NCBI RefSeq assembly: GCF_028747205.1
Contig: NZ_CP112880.1
Location: 4,898,001-4,962,000 of the forward strand
Length of the DNA stretch: 64,000 bases
Reading direction: 5' to 3'
From: Streptomyces sp. CA-278952
GTDB lineage: Bacteria; Actinomycetota; Actinomycetes; Streptomycetales; Streptomycetaceae
Part shown: in pieces, positions 54,985 to 63,499 of the stretch
Numbering within the stretch: position 1 is the stretch's first letter
How the letters are laid out: each line of letters begins with the position of its first letter
Program-made: the position numbers and the translations under genes
The notes under the pieces: generated by a model
What the model was told of the DNA's origin: nothing
The model's database searches: none
The model's input: only the letters and a program-made list of their open reading frames with translations

Positions 54985-56184
54985 ATGAACGACGCCTACC
55001 TGCGGCGGGCCCGCGAGCTCCTCGCCGTCCACCCCGTCGTGGACGGCCACAACGACCTCCCCTGGGCCCTGCGCGAACAGGTCGGCTACGACCTCGACGC
55101 CCGGGACATCGCCGCCGACCAGCGCGGTCTGCTCCACACCGACCTGAACCGGCTGCGGGCCGGCGGGGTCGGCGGCCAGTTCTGGTCGGTGTACGTCCGC
55201 ACCGACCTGACCGGCGACGCGGCCGTCAGCGCCACCCTGGAACAGATCGACGTCGTCGGCGAACTGATCGCCCGCTATCCGACGCACCTGCGGCGCGCGC
55301 TCACCGCCGACGACCTGGAGAAGGCCCGAGCCGAGGGCCGCATCGCCTCCCTGATGGGCGCCGAGGGCGGCCACTCCATCAACAACTCGCTGGGCACCCT
55401 GCGGGCCCTGTACGACCTGGGCGTCCGCTACATGACGCTCACCCACAACGACAACATCGACTGGGCCGACAGCGCCACGGACCTGCCGCGTCTCGGCGGC
55501 CTCTCCGCCTTCGGCCACGAGGTCGTCCGCGAGATGAACCGCGTCGGCATGCTGGTCGACCTCAGCCACGTGGCGGACGGCGTCATGCGCGACGCGCTCG
55601 CCACCACCACCGCGCCGGTGATCTTCTCGCACTCCTCGGCCCGCGCCGTCTGCGACCACCCGCGCAACATCCCCGACGACGTGCTCGCGGCCCTCCCGGC
55701 CAACGGCGGCGTCGCGATGGCGACCTTCGTCCCGAAGTTCGTGCTGCCCGAGGCGGTCGCCTGGACCCTGGCAGCCGACCGCAACATGCGCGAGCACGGC
55801 CTGCACCACCTCGACACCACCCCGACCGCGATGCGCGTCCACGAGGACTTCGAGGCGGCCAACCCGCGCCCCGTGGCCACCGTCTCGACCATCGCGGACC
55901 ACCTCGACCACATGCGCGCGGTCGCGGGCGTCGACCACATCGGCATCGGCGGCGACTACGACGGCACGGCGTTCACCCCGCGCGGTCTGGAGGACGTCTC
56001 CGGCTATCCGAACCTCATCGCCGAACTGCTGCGGCGCGGCTGGTCCGAGGGCGACCTCGCCAAGCTGACCTGGCAGAACTCCGTACGGGTGCTGCGCGAC
56101 GCGGAGGCCGTGGCCCGCGACGAGCAGAGCGGGCGGGGCCCGTCCCACGCGACGATCACGGAGCTGGACGGCCCGCTCGGCTGA
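54985..56184 (+). CDS. M19 (renal-type) dipeptidase
   Basis: A 399-residue zinc dipeptidase. The first metal site is in [15 protein letters not shown]. Others are [14 protein letters not shown] (bridging Glu), [23 protein letters not shown] and [10 protein letters not shown]. The end [13 protein letters not shown] is typical. It hydrolyses dipeptides including D-containing ones, and possibly beta-lactams by analogy. No signal peptide, so cytoplasmic. ATG 54985 follows GGGGGCGGC and lies 10 bp after purE, suggesting one operon. Confidence 0.94.
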   Translation: MNDAYLRRARELLAVHPVVDGHNDLPWALREQVGYDLDARDIAADQRGLLHTDLNRLRAGGVGGQFWSVYVRTDLTGDAAVSATLEQIDVVGELIARYPTHLRRALTADDLEKARAEGRIASLMGAEGGHSINNSLGTLRALYDLGVRYMTLTHNDNIDWADSATDLPRLGGLSAFGHEVVREMNRVGMLVDLSHVADGVMRDALATTTAPVIFSHSSARAVCDHPRNIPDDVLAALPANGGVAMATFVPKFVLPEAVAWTLAADRNMREHGLHHLDTTPTAMRVHEDFEAANPRPVATVSTIADHLDHMRAVAGVDHIGIGGDYDGTAFTPRGLEDVSGYPNLIAELLRRGWSEGDLAKLTWQNSVRVLRDAEAVARDEQSGRGPSHATITELDGPLG

Positions 56185-56285
56185 CGCCGCAAGGTCTCCG
56201 CGCCCACCCCGTCCGGCTGACGCCGGAAGACCTCCGCGCCCCACCCCGCTCGGCTGACGCCGGAAGATCTCCGCGCCCACCGCCG
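56178..56285 (+). repeat. Three 36-37 bp tandem repeats starting at the dipeptidase stop
   Basis: Units CGGCTGACGCCGCAAGGTCT, then two diverged copies (CGGCTGACGCCGGAAGA...) follow head to tail. The first copy carries the stop TGA at 56182-56184, so each later copy also repeats the stop codon. Confidence 0.88.
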
Positions 56286-56353
56286 CGAACGGTCCGCCAG
56301 GACCGGGGCGAGCGCCCCGAAGCGCTCGCCCCCAGGGCGGCGGGCGCCGCCCT

Positions 56354-57697
56354 TCAGGCCTTCGGGCGGCCCATCGCCCGGTACGTCCACCCGGCCTCGC
56401 GCCACACCGCGCTGTCCAGGGCGTTGCGGCCGTCCAGGATGATCCGGCGGGCGGCCACCTCGCCCAGCTCCGCCGGGTCCAGCTCGCGGAACTCGCGCCA
56501 CTCGGTGAGGTGCAGCACCACGTCCGCCCCGCGCACCGCCTCCAGCGCGGAGTCCGCGTAGCCGAGCGTCGGGAACAGCCGCCGGGCGTTGTCCATCCCC
56601 TTCGGGTCGAACACGGTCACCTGGCCGCCCTGGAGGTGGATCTGCCCGGCGACGTTGAGCGCGGGGGAGTCGCGTACGTCGTCGGAGTCGGGCTTGAACG
56701 CGGCGCCCAGCACCGCCACCCGCTTGCCGAGGAACGAGTCGCCGCCCACCGCCTCCCGGGCCAGCTCCACCATGTGGCCGCGGCGGCGCATGTTGATGGA
56801 GTCGACCTCGCGGAGGAAGGTGAGCGCCTGGTCCGCGCCCAGCTCGCCGGCGCGCGCCATGAAGGCGCGGATGTCCTTGGGCAGGCAGCCGCCGCCGAAG
56901 CCGATTCCGGCCCGCAGGAACTTCTTCCCGATGCGGTCGTCGTGCCCGATGGCCTCCGCGAGCTTCACGACGTCCCCGTCGGCGGCCTCGCACACCTCGG
57001 CCATCGCGTTGATGAAGGAGATCTTGGTGGCCAGGAAGGAGTTGGCGGAGGTCTTCACCAGCTCGGCGGTCGGGAAGTCGGTCACCACGAACGGCGAGCC
57101 CTCCCCGACCGGCCCGGCGTACACCTCGCGCAGGAGCTTCTCGGCCCCCTCGCTCGCGACGCCGACGACGATCCGGTCGGGGTGCAGGGTGTCCTTCACC
57201 GCGAAGCCCTCGCGGAGGAACTCCGGGTTCCAGGCCAGCTCGGCGTCGGCGCCCACCGGAGCGAGCTCCGCGAGGCGGGCCGCGAGGCGGGCGGCGGAGC
57301 CCACCGGGACGGTCGACTTGCCGACGACCAGGGCGGGCCGGGCCAGGTGCGGTGCCAGCGAGTCGAAGGCGCTGTCGACGTAGCTCATGTCGCACGCGTA
57401 CTCGCCGTGCTTCTGCGGAGTGTTCACACAGACGAAGTGGACGTCGCCGAACTCCCCGACCTCCTCCCAGGAGGTGGTGAAGCGCAGCCGCCCGGTGGAC
57501 CCCTCGATACCGGCGACGTGGCGCTGGAGCAGCTCCTCGAGACCCGGCTCGTACATCGGCACGCGGCCGGTGGAGAGCAGCTCGATCTTCTCCGGTACGA
57601 CATCGAGCCCCAGGACCTCGAAGCCCAGCTCGGCCATGGCCGCGGCATGGGTGGCGCCGAGATAGCCGGTGCCGATCACGGTGATCCTGAGGGCCAT
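56354..57697 (-). CDS. UDP-glucose 6-dehydrogenase
   Basis: A 447-residue NAD+-dependent UDP-glucose/GDP-mannose dehydrogenase-family enzyme; UDP-glucose is the likeliest substrate. Rossmann motif VIGTGYLGATHAAAMAELG (7-25), the substrate region WNPEFLREGFAVKDTLHPDR, catalytic Cys271 in GFGGGCLPKD, and the C-terminal domain GAAFKPDSDDVRDSPAL. It oxidises the sugar to UDP-glucuronate for envelope polysaccharides. ATG 57697 follows CCCAGGAG. Candidate substrate sharing with the GtrA protein is inference. Confidence 0.92.
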   Translation of the reverse strand: MALRITVIGTGYLGATHAAAMAELGFEVLGLDVVPEKIELLSTGRVPMYEPGLEELLQRHVAGIEGSTGRLRFTTSWEEVGEFGDVHFVCVNTPQKHGEYACDMSYVDSAFDSLAPHLARPALVVGKSTVPVGSAARLAARLAELAPVGADAELAWNPEFLREGFAVKDTLHPDRIVVGVASEGAEKLLREVYAGPVGEGSPFVVTDFPTAELVKTSANSFLATKISFINAMAEVCEAADGDVVKLAEAIGHDDRIGKKFLRAGIGFGGGCLPKDIRAFMARAGELGADQALTFLREVDSINMRRRGHMVELAREAVGGDSFLGKRVAVLGAAFKPDSDDVRDSPALNVAGQIHLQGGQVTVFDPKGMDNARRLFPTLGYADSALEAVRGADVVLHLTEWREFRELDPAELGEVAARRIILDGRNALDSAVWREAGWTYRAMGRPKA

Positions 57698-57871
57698 GGA
57701 GTGCTCCTGGGAGATGCGGACGGACGTGCGGACCGAGCATAGTCGGGCAGCGGAAGGCCGGAATTCACCGCTCCATCTGTCCACTGCACCGCATATGTCC
57801 CACCCATGTCGGGAAGCTCACGTACGCGGCACGTATGCCGCCCGGCGGTCGGCGCACTAAAATTGGGTTAC

Positions 57872-57885
57872 TTAACGGTAGTTAG
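57872..57885. promoter_or_regulatory. AT-rich inverted repeat at the acyl-CoA dehydrogenase start
   Basis: TTAACGGTAGTTAG has arms TTAAC / GTTAG (4 of 5 pair) around GGTA and lies 10 bp before the GTG start, within a short AT-rich block. It may be an operator for a fatty-acid regulator, or a promoter element. Confidence 0.35.
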
Positions 57886-57895
57886 CATCTGGGGA

Positions 57896-59062
57896 GTGAG
57901 CGTCTTGGCGGGTTCGACCGATTTCGACCTGTACCGTCCGGCCGAGGAGCACGACATGCTCCGCGAGACCATCCGCGCGCTCGCCGAGACGAAGATCGCC
58001 CCCTTCGCCGCCGCGGTCGACGAGGAGAGCCGCTTCCCGCAGGAGGCGCTGGACGCCCTGGTCGCCTCCGACCTGCACGCCGTCCACGTCCCGGAGGAGT
58101 ACGGCGGCGCCGGCGCCGACGCGCTCGCCACGGTCATCGTGATCGAGGAGGTGGCCCGCGCCTGCGCCTCCTCCTCCCTGATCCCGGCCGTCAACAAGCT
58201 CGGCTCGCTCCCGGTGATCCTCTCCGGCTCCGAGGAGCTGAAGCGCAAGTACCTGAGCCCGCTCGCCAAGGGCGACGCGATGTTCTCGTACGCCCTCTCC
58301 GAGCCGGACGCAGGCTCCGACGCGGCGGGCATGAAGACGAAGGCCGTGCGCGACGGCGACTTCTGGGTCCTCAACGGTGTGAAGCGCTGGATCACCAACG
58401 CGGGCGTCTCCGAGTACTACACGGTCATGGCCGTCACCGACCCGACCAAGCGCTCCAAGGGCATCTCCGCGTTCGTCGTCGAGAAGTCCGACGAGGGCGT
58501 CTCCTTCGGCGCCCCGGAGAAGAAGCTCGGCATCAAGGGCTCTCCGACCCGCGAGGTCTACTTCGACAACGTGCGCATCCCCGCCGACCGCATGATCGGC
58601 GAGGAGGGCACCGGCTTCGCCACCGCGATGAAGACCCTGGACCACACCCGCATCACCATCGCGGCCCAGGCCCTCGGCATCGCCCAGGGCGCGCTGGACT
58701 ACGCCAAGGGGTACGTCCAGGAGCGCAAGCAGTTCGGCAAGCCGATCGCGGACTTCCAGGGCATCCAGTTCATGCTCGCCGACATGGCGATGAAGCTGGA
58801 GGCGGCCCGCCAGCTCACCTACTCGGCCGCCGCCAAGTCCCAGCGCGTCGACGGCGACCTCACGTTCTTCGGCGCCGCGGCCAAGTGCTTCGCCTCCGAC
58901 GTCGCCATGGAGGTCACCACGGACGCCGTCCAGCTGCTCGGCGGCTACGGCTACACGCGGGACTACCCGGTCGAGCGCATGATGCGCGACGCCAAGATCA
59001 CCCAGATCTACGAGGGCACCAACCAGGTCCAGCGCATCGTGATGGCGCGCAACCTGCCGTAA
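57896..59062 (+). CDS. Acyl-CoA dehydrogenase
   Basis: A 388-residue FAD enzyme of beta-oxidation or branched-chain acyl-CoA oxidation. The first signature is FSYALSEPDAGSDAAGM, the second QLLGGYGYTRDYPVERMMRD, and the catalytic Glu373 is in IYEGTNQVQR. Length is typical. GTG 57896 (SVLAGSTDFDL) is preferred because GGGGA is just upstream and conservation begins there; the upstream extension contains an in-frame TTA that would be a surprise for a housekeeping gene. An inverted repeat sits at 57872. Confidence 0.94.
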   Translation: MSVLAGSTDFDLYRPAEEHDMLRETIRALAETKIAPFAAAVDEESRFPQEALDALVASDLHAVHVPEEYGGAGADALATVIVIEEVARACASSSLIPAVNKLGSLPVILSGSEELKRKYLSPLAKGDAMFSYALSEPDAGSDAAGMKTKAVRDGDFWVLNGVKRWITNAGVSEYYTVMAVTDPTKRSKGISAFVVEKSDEGVSFGAPEKKLGIKGSPTREVYFDNVRIPADRMIGEEGTGFATAMKTLDHTRITIAAQALGIAQGALDYAKGYVQERKQFGKPIADFQGIQFMLADMAMKLEAARQLTYSAAAKSQRVDGDLTFFGAAAKCFASDVAMEVTTDAVQLLGGYGYTRDYPVERMMRDAKITQIYEGTNQVQRIVMARNLP

Positions 59063-59073
59063 CGCCTCCTGCC

Positions 59074-59103
59074 GACGGCCCCCGGCGCGGTGCCGGGGCC
59101 GTT
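59074..59103 (+). terminator. Terminator after acyl-CoA dehydrogenase
   Basis: ACGGCCCCCGGC / GCCGGGGCCGT forms a stem of about 11 bp with a short loop, 12 bp after the stop. Confidence 0.7.
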
Positions 59104-59137
59104 CGCATGGGCCCCGCCCACCGCGGAGTGACGGACG

Positions 59138-59716
59138 CTACTGCGGCGCGACGGCCGCCAGCTCTCCCCGTACGGCCGTTCCGTCCGGCCAGATCCAGCC
59201 GGCGACGAGACGGCCCGGCGCTCCCTGTTCGGTTTCCGACGGCCGCAGGACGCGGTTGATCCGGACGTCGACGCCTTGGTCGGCACCGCCCCCGTGCACG
59301 ATGACGGTCGGGTCGGGGGTGTCGCTCACGCTCTGCTGCTGCGGCTTCGCCTCGCCGCGCAGAAGGGCGCGCAGCCGTTCCAGTACCACCGGGTCGTGGG
59401 CGCCGTCGTAGATCCACCGGGTGCCGAGCACCCCGTGCTCGGAGGTGCCGATCAGCGCCTCGTCGGGGGCACCCTCCAACGCCGCGCCGCGGTAGCCCAG
59501 CGGCACCAGATACGCCACCGGCTCCTGCCCGGCCGCGTCCGCCACGACCATGAACTCGATCCCGACCTCCCCTTCCGGGTCGTCCAGACGGAACCCGCCG
59601 GCCCTGACCAGGTCCGGCGTCTCCCCGGAGCCCTCGTACCAGCTCTGCTTCGGCAGCCAGCCGGTGAGCAGCTCCAGCTTGGTGGGCTCCATGGTGGTGC
59701 GGTGGACGGTTGCCAT
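59138..59716 (-). CDS. Maltokinase N-terminal-cap-like protein
   Basis: A 192-residue soluble protein resembling the N-terminal cap of mycobacterial/streptomycete maltokinases: MEPTKLELLTGWLPKQSWY, FRLDDPEGEVGIEFMVVAD, VPLGYRGAAL and GTSEHGVLGTRWIYDGAHDPV. No kinase domain follows, so it is a stand-alone cap domain, often annotated in this genus as a glucan-branching-related protein. ATG 59716 follows GGGAG. Function not established; divergent from the TmrB-like gene. Confidence 0.8.
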   Translation of the reverse strand: MATVHRTTMEPTKLELLTGWLPKQSWYEGSGETPDLVRAGGFRLDDPEGEVGIEFMVVADAAGQEPVAYLVPLGYRGAALEGAPDEALIGTSEHGVLGTRWIYDGAHDPVVLERLRALLRGEAKPQQQSVSDTPDPTVIVHGGGADQGVDVRINRVLRPSETEQGAPGRLVAGWIWPDGTAVRGELAAVAPQ

Positions 59717-59850
59717 GCGGGCTCCCTGATACGTAGGTCGGTCCGTCCTCACGACGGGTGTGTCCGAACCTACGGGGAACGGTCGCTCCGGGGCGCGGAG
59801 TATTCGGCCGCGCCGGGCCCGGAGTGCTCGGCCGTGTCTAGGGTGGAGCG

Positions 59851-60375
59851 ATGATCATCTGGCTGAACGGAACCTTCGGCGCGGGCAAGACCACCACCGC
59901 GAAGGAGGTGACCTCGCTCCTCCCGGACTCCCGGCTGTTCGACACCGAGAAGGTCGGCGAGATGCTCTGTCACGTGCTCGGAGTGCCGGAGAAGGACTTC
60001 CAGGACTTCCCGCCCTGGCGGGGCCTGGTGGTGGAGACCGCGCGGCAGGTGCTCGACCACGTGGGCGGAACGCTGGTGGTCACGCAGACGGTTCTGGTCG
60101 AGCCGTACTGGCGGGAGATCCACGACGGTCTGACGCGGGCCGGTATCCCCGTGCACCACGTCCTGCTGCACACGGACCGGGACACGCTGGTCGAACGTAT
60201 CGAGACCGACAGCGCACCCGAGAGCGCCGGCGCCCGGCAGTGGCGCCTGGACCATCTGACCGACTACGAGCGGGCCCTGCCGTGGCTCCGCCGGGAGGCC
60301 CGGGAGGTCGACACGACGGGCGTCGTGCCCGCAGAGGTGGCGCGGACCGTCCTGCGCGGGGTGCGCGCCCGCTGA
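59851..60375 (+). CDS. TmrB-like ATP-binding protein
   Basis: A 174-residue P-loop protein: MIIWLNGTFGAGKTTTAKE with Walker Lys13, then FQDFPPWRGLVVETA and VVTQTVLVEPYWREI. The overall pattern matches the TmrB family, named for Bacillus tunicamycin resistance by ATP-dependent drug binding. Whether this one gives resistance is unknown; many streptomycetes carry it singly. ATG 59851 follows GGTGGAGCG. No antibiotic cluster is adjacent. Confidence 0.82.
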   Translation: MIIWLNGTFGAGKTTTAKEVTSLLPDSRLFDTEKVGEMLCHVLGVPEKDFQDFPPWRGLVVETARQVLDHVGGTLVVTQTVLVEPYWREIHDGLTRAGIPVHHVLLHTDRDTLVERIETDSAPESAGARQWRLDHLTDYERALPWLRREAREVDTTGVVPAEVARTVLRGVRAR

Positions 60376-60439
60376 CCGGTCGGGCCGGGGCGGGCGGCGC
60401 AGGTGAGGCAGGGGCCTGGGGGTGCCCCGTCCGGGCGCG

Positions 60440-61012
60440 TCAGCGGACGACCTCGAAGACGTTCTTCTGGATGCCGTTGGCGTACGTCTCGTGCTCGACC
60501 AGCTTCAGCTTCTGCGCGTCCTTGTCCGCCGCGCTGAACAGGCGCTTGCCCGCGCCGAGCAGGAGCGGGAAGACGAGCAGGTGGTACCGGTCGATCAGGT
60601 CGGCGTCCGCGAGGTTCCGGTTCAGTTCGGTGCTGCCGTGGACGATGATCGGGCCGCCCTCGGTCTCCTTCAGGGCGGCGACCTCCTCCAGCGACCGCAG
60701 GATCGTGGTCTCGCCCCAGTCGGACACCAGGTCGCCGTCGGTCAGCTTGGTGGAGACGACGTACTTCGGCATCGCCTTGTACCCCGTGAACTCCTCCATG
60801 CCCGGCCACACCGGGCTGAACGCCTCGTAGCTCGCCCGGCCCAGCAGCAGGGCCGTGGCCTCGTCCTGCTCCCGGCTCTTGAGCTCGTACGCCTCCGGCA
60901 GGAACTCCACGTCCTTGAACGTCCACCCCGAGTTCCGGTAGCCGGGCTCGCCGCCCGGGGCCTCCATGACGCCGTCGAGCGAAACGAAGGCGGTGCTGAT
61001 CAGGGTGCGCAT
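60440..61012 (-). CDS. Dihydrofolate reductase/RibD-C-family protein
   Basis: A 190-residue NADPH-dependent reductase-like protein of the RibD C-terminal group: MRTLISTAFVSLDGVMEAPGG, ALLLGRASYEAFSPVW, KYVVSTKL, IIVHGSTELNRNLADADLIDRYHLLVFPLLLGAGKRLF. Such stand-alone copies are common; substrate unknown. ATG 61012 follows CCAGGAG. It is divergent from the hypothetical gene at 61174. Confidence 0.88.
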   Translation of the reverse strand: MRTLISTAFVSLDGVMEAPGGEPGYRNSGWTFKDVEFLPEAYELKSREQDEATALLLGRASYEAFSPVWPGMEEFTGYKAMPKYVVSTKLTDGDLVSDWGETTILRSLEEVAALKETEGGPIIVHGSTELNRNLADADLIDRYHLLVFPLLLGAGKRLFSAADKDAQKLKLVEHETYANGIQKNVFEVVR

Positions 61013-61173
61013 CAGTTCTCCTGGTTGTGTCGTCGAGGGGCCCCGGTTCGGTGCCCGGTGCCGCCTCCCAGTCTTACGGAAGTACAGACCGCGCACCCCG
61101 CCATAACTCATCGGTCCCGCACCGCGCACCGCCCCCGGCCACACCCCGGCCCCGGCCGGTAGCCTCCCTCTCC

Positions 61174-61644
61174 ATGACCGAACTCGACAGGCTGACCGCC
61201 CTCTTCAGCGCCCTGGGGGCGGATGGCGACGCCCGCGACTGGGCCGAGTCAGAGGCCGAGGAGGGGCTGCCGCAGCTCGCCCGCTACCGCCTCCTGCGGA
61301 CGGTGTGGCAGGACGTCGACGCCTGGGGCACGGCGGCCCCGCAGTGGGTCGAGGCCTACCGCAGCGACGGGGCGGCGGCCGATGCCGTCGACCGGGCCCT
61401 GGCGGCCGGGCTCACCCCCGAGGACCTCGGCGCACTGGCCCGCGAGGTCGCCAGGGAGACCGCGTTCGGGGTGCTGTACGCCCTGGCGGACCCGGCGGAC
61501 GGGTCGCTCCCGGCGGAGGTCGAGGCGCAGTTGCCCGGCTGGCGACTGGCGGAGCTGACCCCGGCAGGCGCACCGACCGGCCGCCATCTCGACGCCCTCC
61601 ACGAGGACTTCGCCGAACTCGAACCGAAGGGGGCCGTGTCATGA
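61174..61644 (+). CDS. Hypothetical protein
   Basis: A 156-residue, mostly helical cytoplasmic protein (MTELDRLTALFSALG..., RYRLLRTVWQDVDAWG, LTPEDLGALAREVARETAF). I do not recognise it. ATG 61174 is preceded only by a weak ribosome site (AGCCTCCCT); the longer frame from 61027 looks non-coding. Codon use resembles neighbouring genes. Confidence 0.68.
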   Translation: MTELDRLTALFSALGADGDARDWAESEAEEGLPQLARYRLLRTVWQDVDAWGTAAPQWVEAYRSDGAAADAVDRALAAGLTPEDLGALAREVARETAFGVLYALADPADGSLPAEVEAQLPGWRLAELTPAGAPTGRHLDALHEDFAELEPKGAVS

Positions 61645-61701
61645 CGGATTTCCCGGTGCTGCGGGAAACGGCAGAGCCACGGCAGCGGGCCCGCCACGGG
61701 C

Positions 61702-62619
61702 TTACTTGTTGACGACGCTCCACGTGCCGTCGCCGGCCGCGGCTGCGGCGGTGTCGTTGAGTGCGGCCCACGCGGCGTCGTCGAACTTGAGGGTGCCGAG
61801 GAGGTAGGCGGAGACCGCGTCGGCGACGAGGGCGACGCGGGCGGGGTTCTCGTCGGTGGTCTCGGCGGCCATCTCGCCGGCGAGGCCGCCCAGGGTGTGC
61901 TCGCCCTCGGCGATGGCGAGCAGGCTCTTCGGGGCCGGGCTCAGGTGGTAGGCGTCGGTGAACCACTCCGGCCCCCGGGTGGAGAGCTGGGACTGGTCCT
62001 TGCCGCCCGCTATGACCAGGGCCGGGGTGGTCATGGTGGAGTAGTCCGGCCTCATGAACGGAAGGTGTTCGGCCGCGAACGGGGTGAGGGTGTCGCCGGT
62101 CCCGGTCGCCGCGATCAGCGCGCCGGCCGAGACGGCGGGGTGGGAGAAGTCTTCTCCGGGAACGCCGTCGGCGTCCAGTACGCGCGCGCCGAGGATCGCG
62201 CCGGCCGTCTGGGCGCCCCAGGAGTGGCCGACGACCGCGACGCGCTCATGGTCGACGCGGGTCTTCAGGCCGCCGGCCCGGACAAGGATGTCGCCGAGGC
62301 CGTCGAGGACCGCGTGGAGGTCGGCGATCCGGACGCGCCAGACGGTGGCGAAGCGCGGGTCGTCCCACCCGATGCCGTTGCGGCGGGAGTCCAGGTGGGT
62401 GGGCTGTACGACGACGAATCCGGCGGCCGCCCACCGGTCGACGAGGGGTTCGTATCCGTCCAGGGACCATCCGTTGCCGTGGGAGAAAACGATGACGGGC
62501 AGGTTCTGGCCCGACAGCGGGGCGGTGACCTTCACCTGGAGGTCGACGCTGCGGCCGGGCGCGGGGACGGTGATGGGCTTGACCGCGACGATCCGCCGGT
62601 CGAGCTGGCTGGAAGGCAT
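61702..62619 (-). CDS. Alpha/beta hydrolase
   Basis: A 305-residue serine hydrolase. Oxyanion region VIVFSHGNGWSLDGY, nucleophile elbow GHSWGAQTAG, acid region ALVIAGGKDQSQL, and the catalytic His near AEGEHTLGGLAG. This resembles chlorophyllase/PAF-acetylhydrolase-like esterases. No export signal. ATG 62619 is selected by context, although GGTCCACC gives a weak ribosome site. Divergent from a TetR gene with two operators between, so it is probably the target of that repressor. Substrate unknown. Confidence 0.9.
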   Translation of the reverse strand: MPSSQLDRRIVAVKPITVPAPGRSVDLQVKVTAPLSGQNLPVIVFSHGNGWSLDGYEPLVDRWAAAGFVVVQPTHLDSRRNGIGWDDPRFATVWRVRIADLHAVLDGLGDILVRAGGLKTRVDHERVAVVGHSWGAQTAGAILGARVLDADGVPGEDFSHPAVSAGALIAATGTGDTLTPFAAEHLPFMRPDYSTMTTPALVIAGGKDQSQLSTRGPEWFTDAYHLSPAPKSLLAIAEGEHTLGGLAGEMAAETTDENPARVALVADAVSAYLLGTLKFDDAAWAALNDTAAAAAGDGTWSVVNK

Positions 62620-62662
62620 GGTGGACCTGTGCTTTCTCCATGGGACCGCTCTGCCATACTTT

Positions 62663-62704
62663 GGCGGAGCGTCGTTCCGCCAATTTAGCGGAACATTGTT
62701 CCGC
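62663..62704. promoter_or_regulatory. Two tandem inverted-repeat operators between divergent genes
   Basis: Site 1, GGCGGAGCGTCGTTCCGCC (62663-62681), pairs 7 of 8 in its arms. Site 2, GCGGAACATTGTTCCGCG (core 62688-62704), is perfect over 8 bp around one central T. Their centres are 24 bp apart and they share the GCGGAAC half-site. The TetR gene starts 19 bp after site 2. This is the expected layout of an autoregulated TetR repressor. Confidence 0.75.
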
Positions 62705-62722
62705 GAGTAAAGGGAGGGCCTC

Positions 62723-63292
62723 GTGCCGGAATCGGTCGGAGTACGCCAGGCGCAGGCACAGCGCACCCGCGACGGCGTGCTGGCGGCCGCGTCGGCGGTC
62801 TTTGTGGAGCAGGGCGTCCAGGCCCCCATCCGCGACATCGCCGAACGGGCCGGCGTCGGTGTCGGCACGATCTACCGGAACTTCCCGACGCGGGCGGACC
62901 TCGTCACCGCCGTCTACCGGCACCAGATCGACACCTGTACCGCACTCGCGCCCCGGCTCCTGGAGGAATCAGCCTCCCCGTTCACCGCCCTGATCCGCTG
63001 GGCGGACGCGTTCGTCGAGTTCCTGGTGACGAAGCACGGCCTCGGTGCCGCCCTGGGATCCGGCGATCCGGGGTTGGAGAACCTCCACGCCCTCATGCTC
63101 GACACCCTGGTCCCGGCCTGCGCGACGCTGCTCGACGCCTGCGTCGCCGCCGGCGAAGTCAGCCCGGACATCACCGCGTACACGCTCATGCGCGCCATCG
63201 GGAACCTCTGCATCACCGGCCCCGACTACGACCGGGCCGACGCCGGGCGCATGGTCGCGACCCTCCTCGCCGGATGCCGTCGCCAGGCATAG
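62723..63292 (+). CDS. TetR-family transcriptional repressor
   Basis: A 189-residue regulator. The N-terminal HTH (about 10-57) reads GVLAAASAVFVEQGVQAPIRDIAERAGVGVGTIYRNFPTRADLV, the TetR signature. The C-terminal ligand domain is helical. GTG 62723 follows AAGGGAGG. It lies next to twin palindromes and is divergent from the alpha/beta hydrolase gene. The inducer is presumably a substrate of that hydrolase. Confidence 0.93.
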   Translation: MPESVGVRQAQAQRTRDGVLAAASAVFVEQGVQAPIRDIAERAGVGVGTIYRNFPTRADLVTAVYRHQIDTCTALAPRLLEESASPFTALIRWADAFVEFLVTKHGLGAALGSGDPGLENLHALMLDTLVPACATLLDACVAAGEVSPDITAYTLMRAIGNLCITGPDYDRADAGRMVATLLAGCRRQA

Positions 63293-63499
63293 CGACAACG
63301 CCCGAACGCGCACCCGGTGCGTGACGGCCCGGCCGGCCACGGCTCGGCCCAACTCCCGTGACCGGAGAGACACCTCCTGGAGCCAGAACCCGGCCCCCTG
63401 CGCACCGGCGTCGGTATCGCGCCGCTGATCTTGTTTCCAGAGCAGGCTTTTGGCCACCCCATGTTGTACGTGAGGAGAGGGGTCAGAAGCGGGATTACG

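Noticed and set aside
57806..57895. Upstream start of the acyl-CoA dehydrogenase giving an in-frame TTA codon
   Set aside because: The extension lacks a ribosome site and conserved sequence; GTG 57896 with GGGGA upstream matches the family start. The TTA is probably in the untranslated region.
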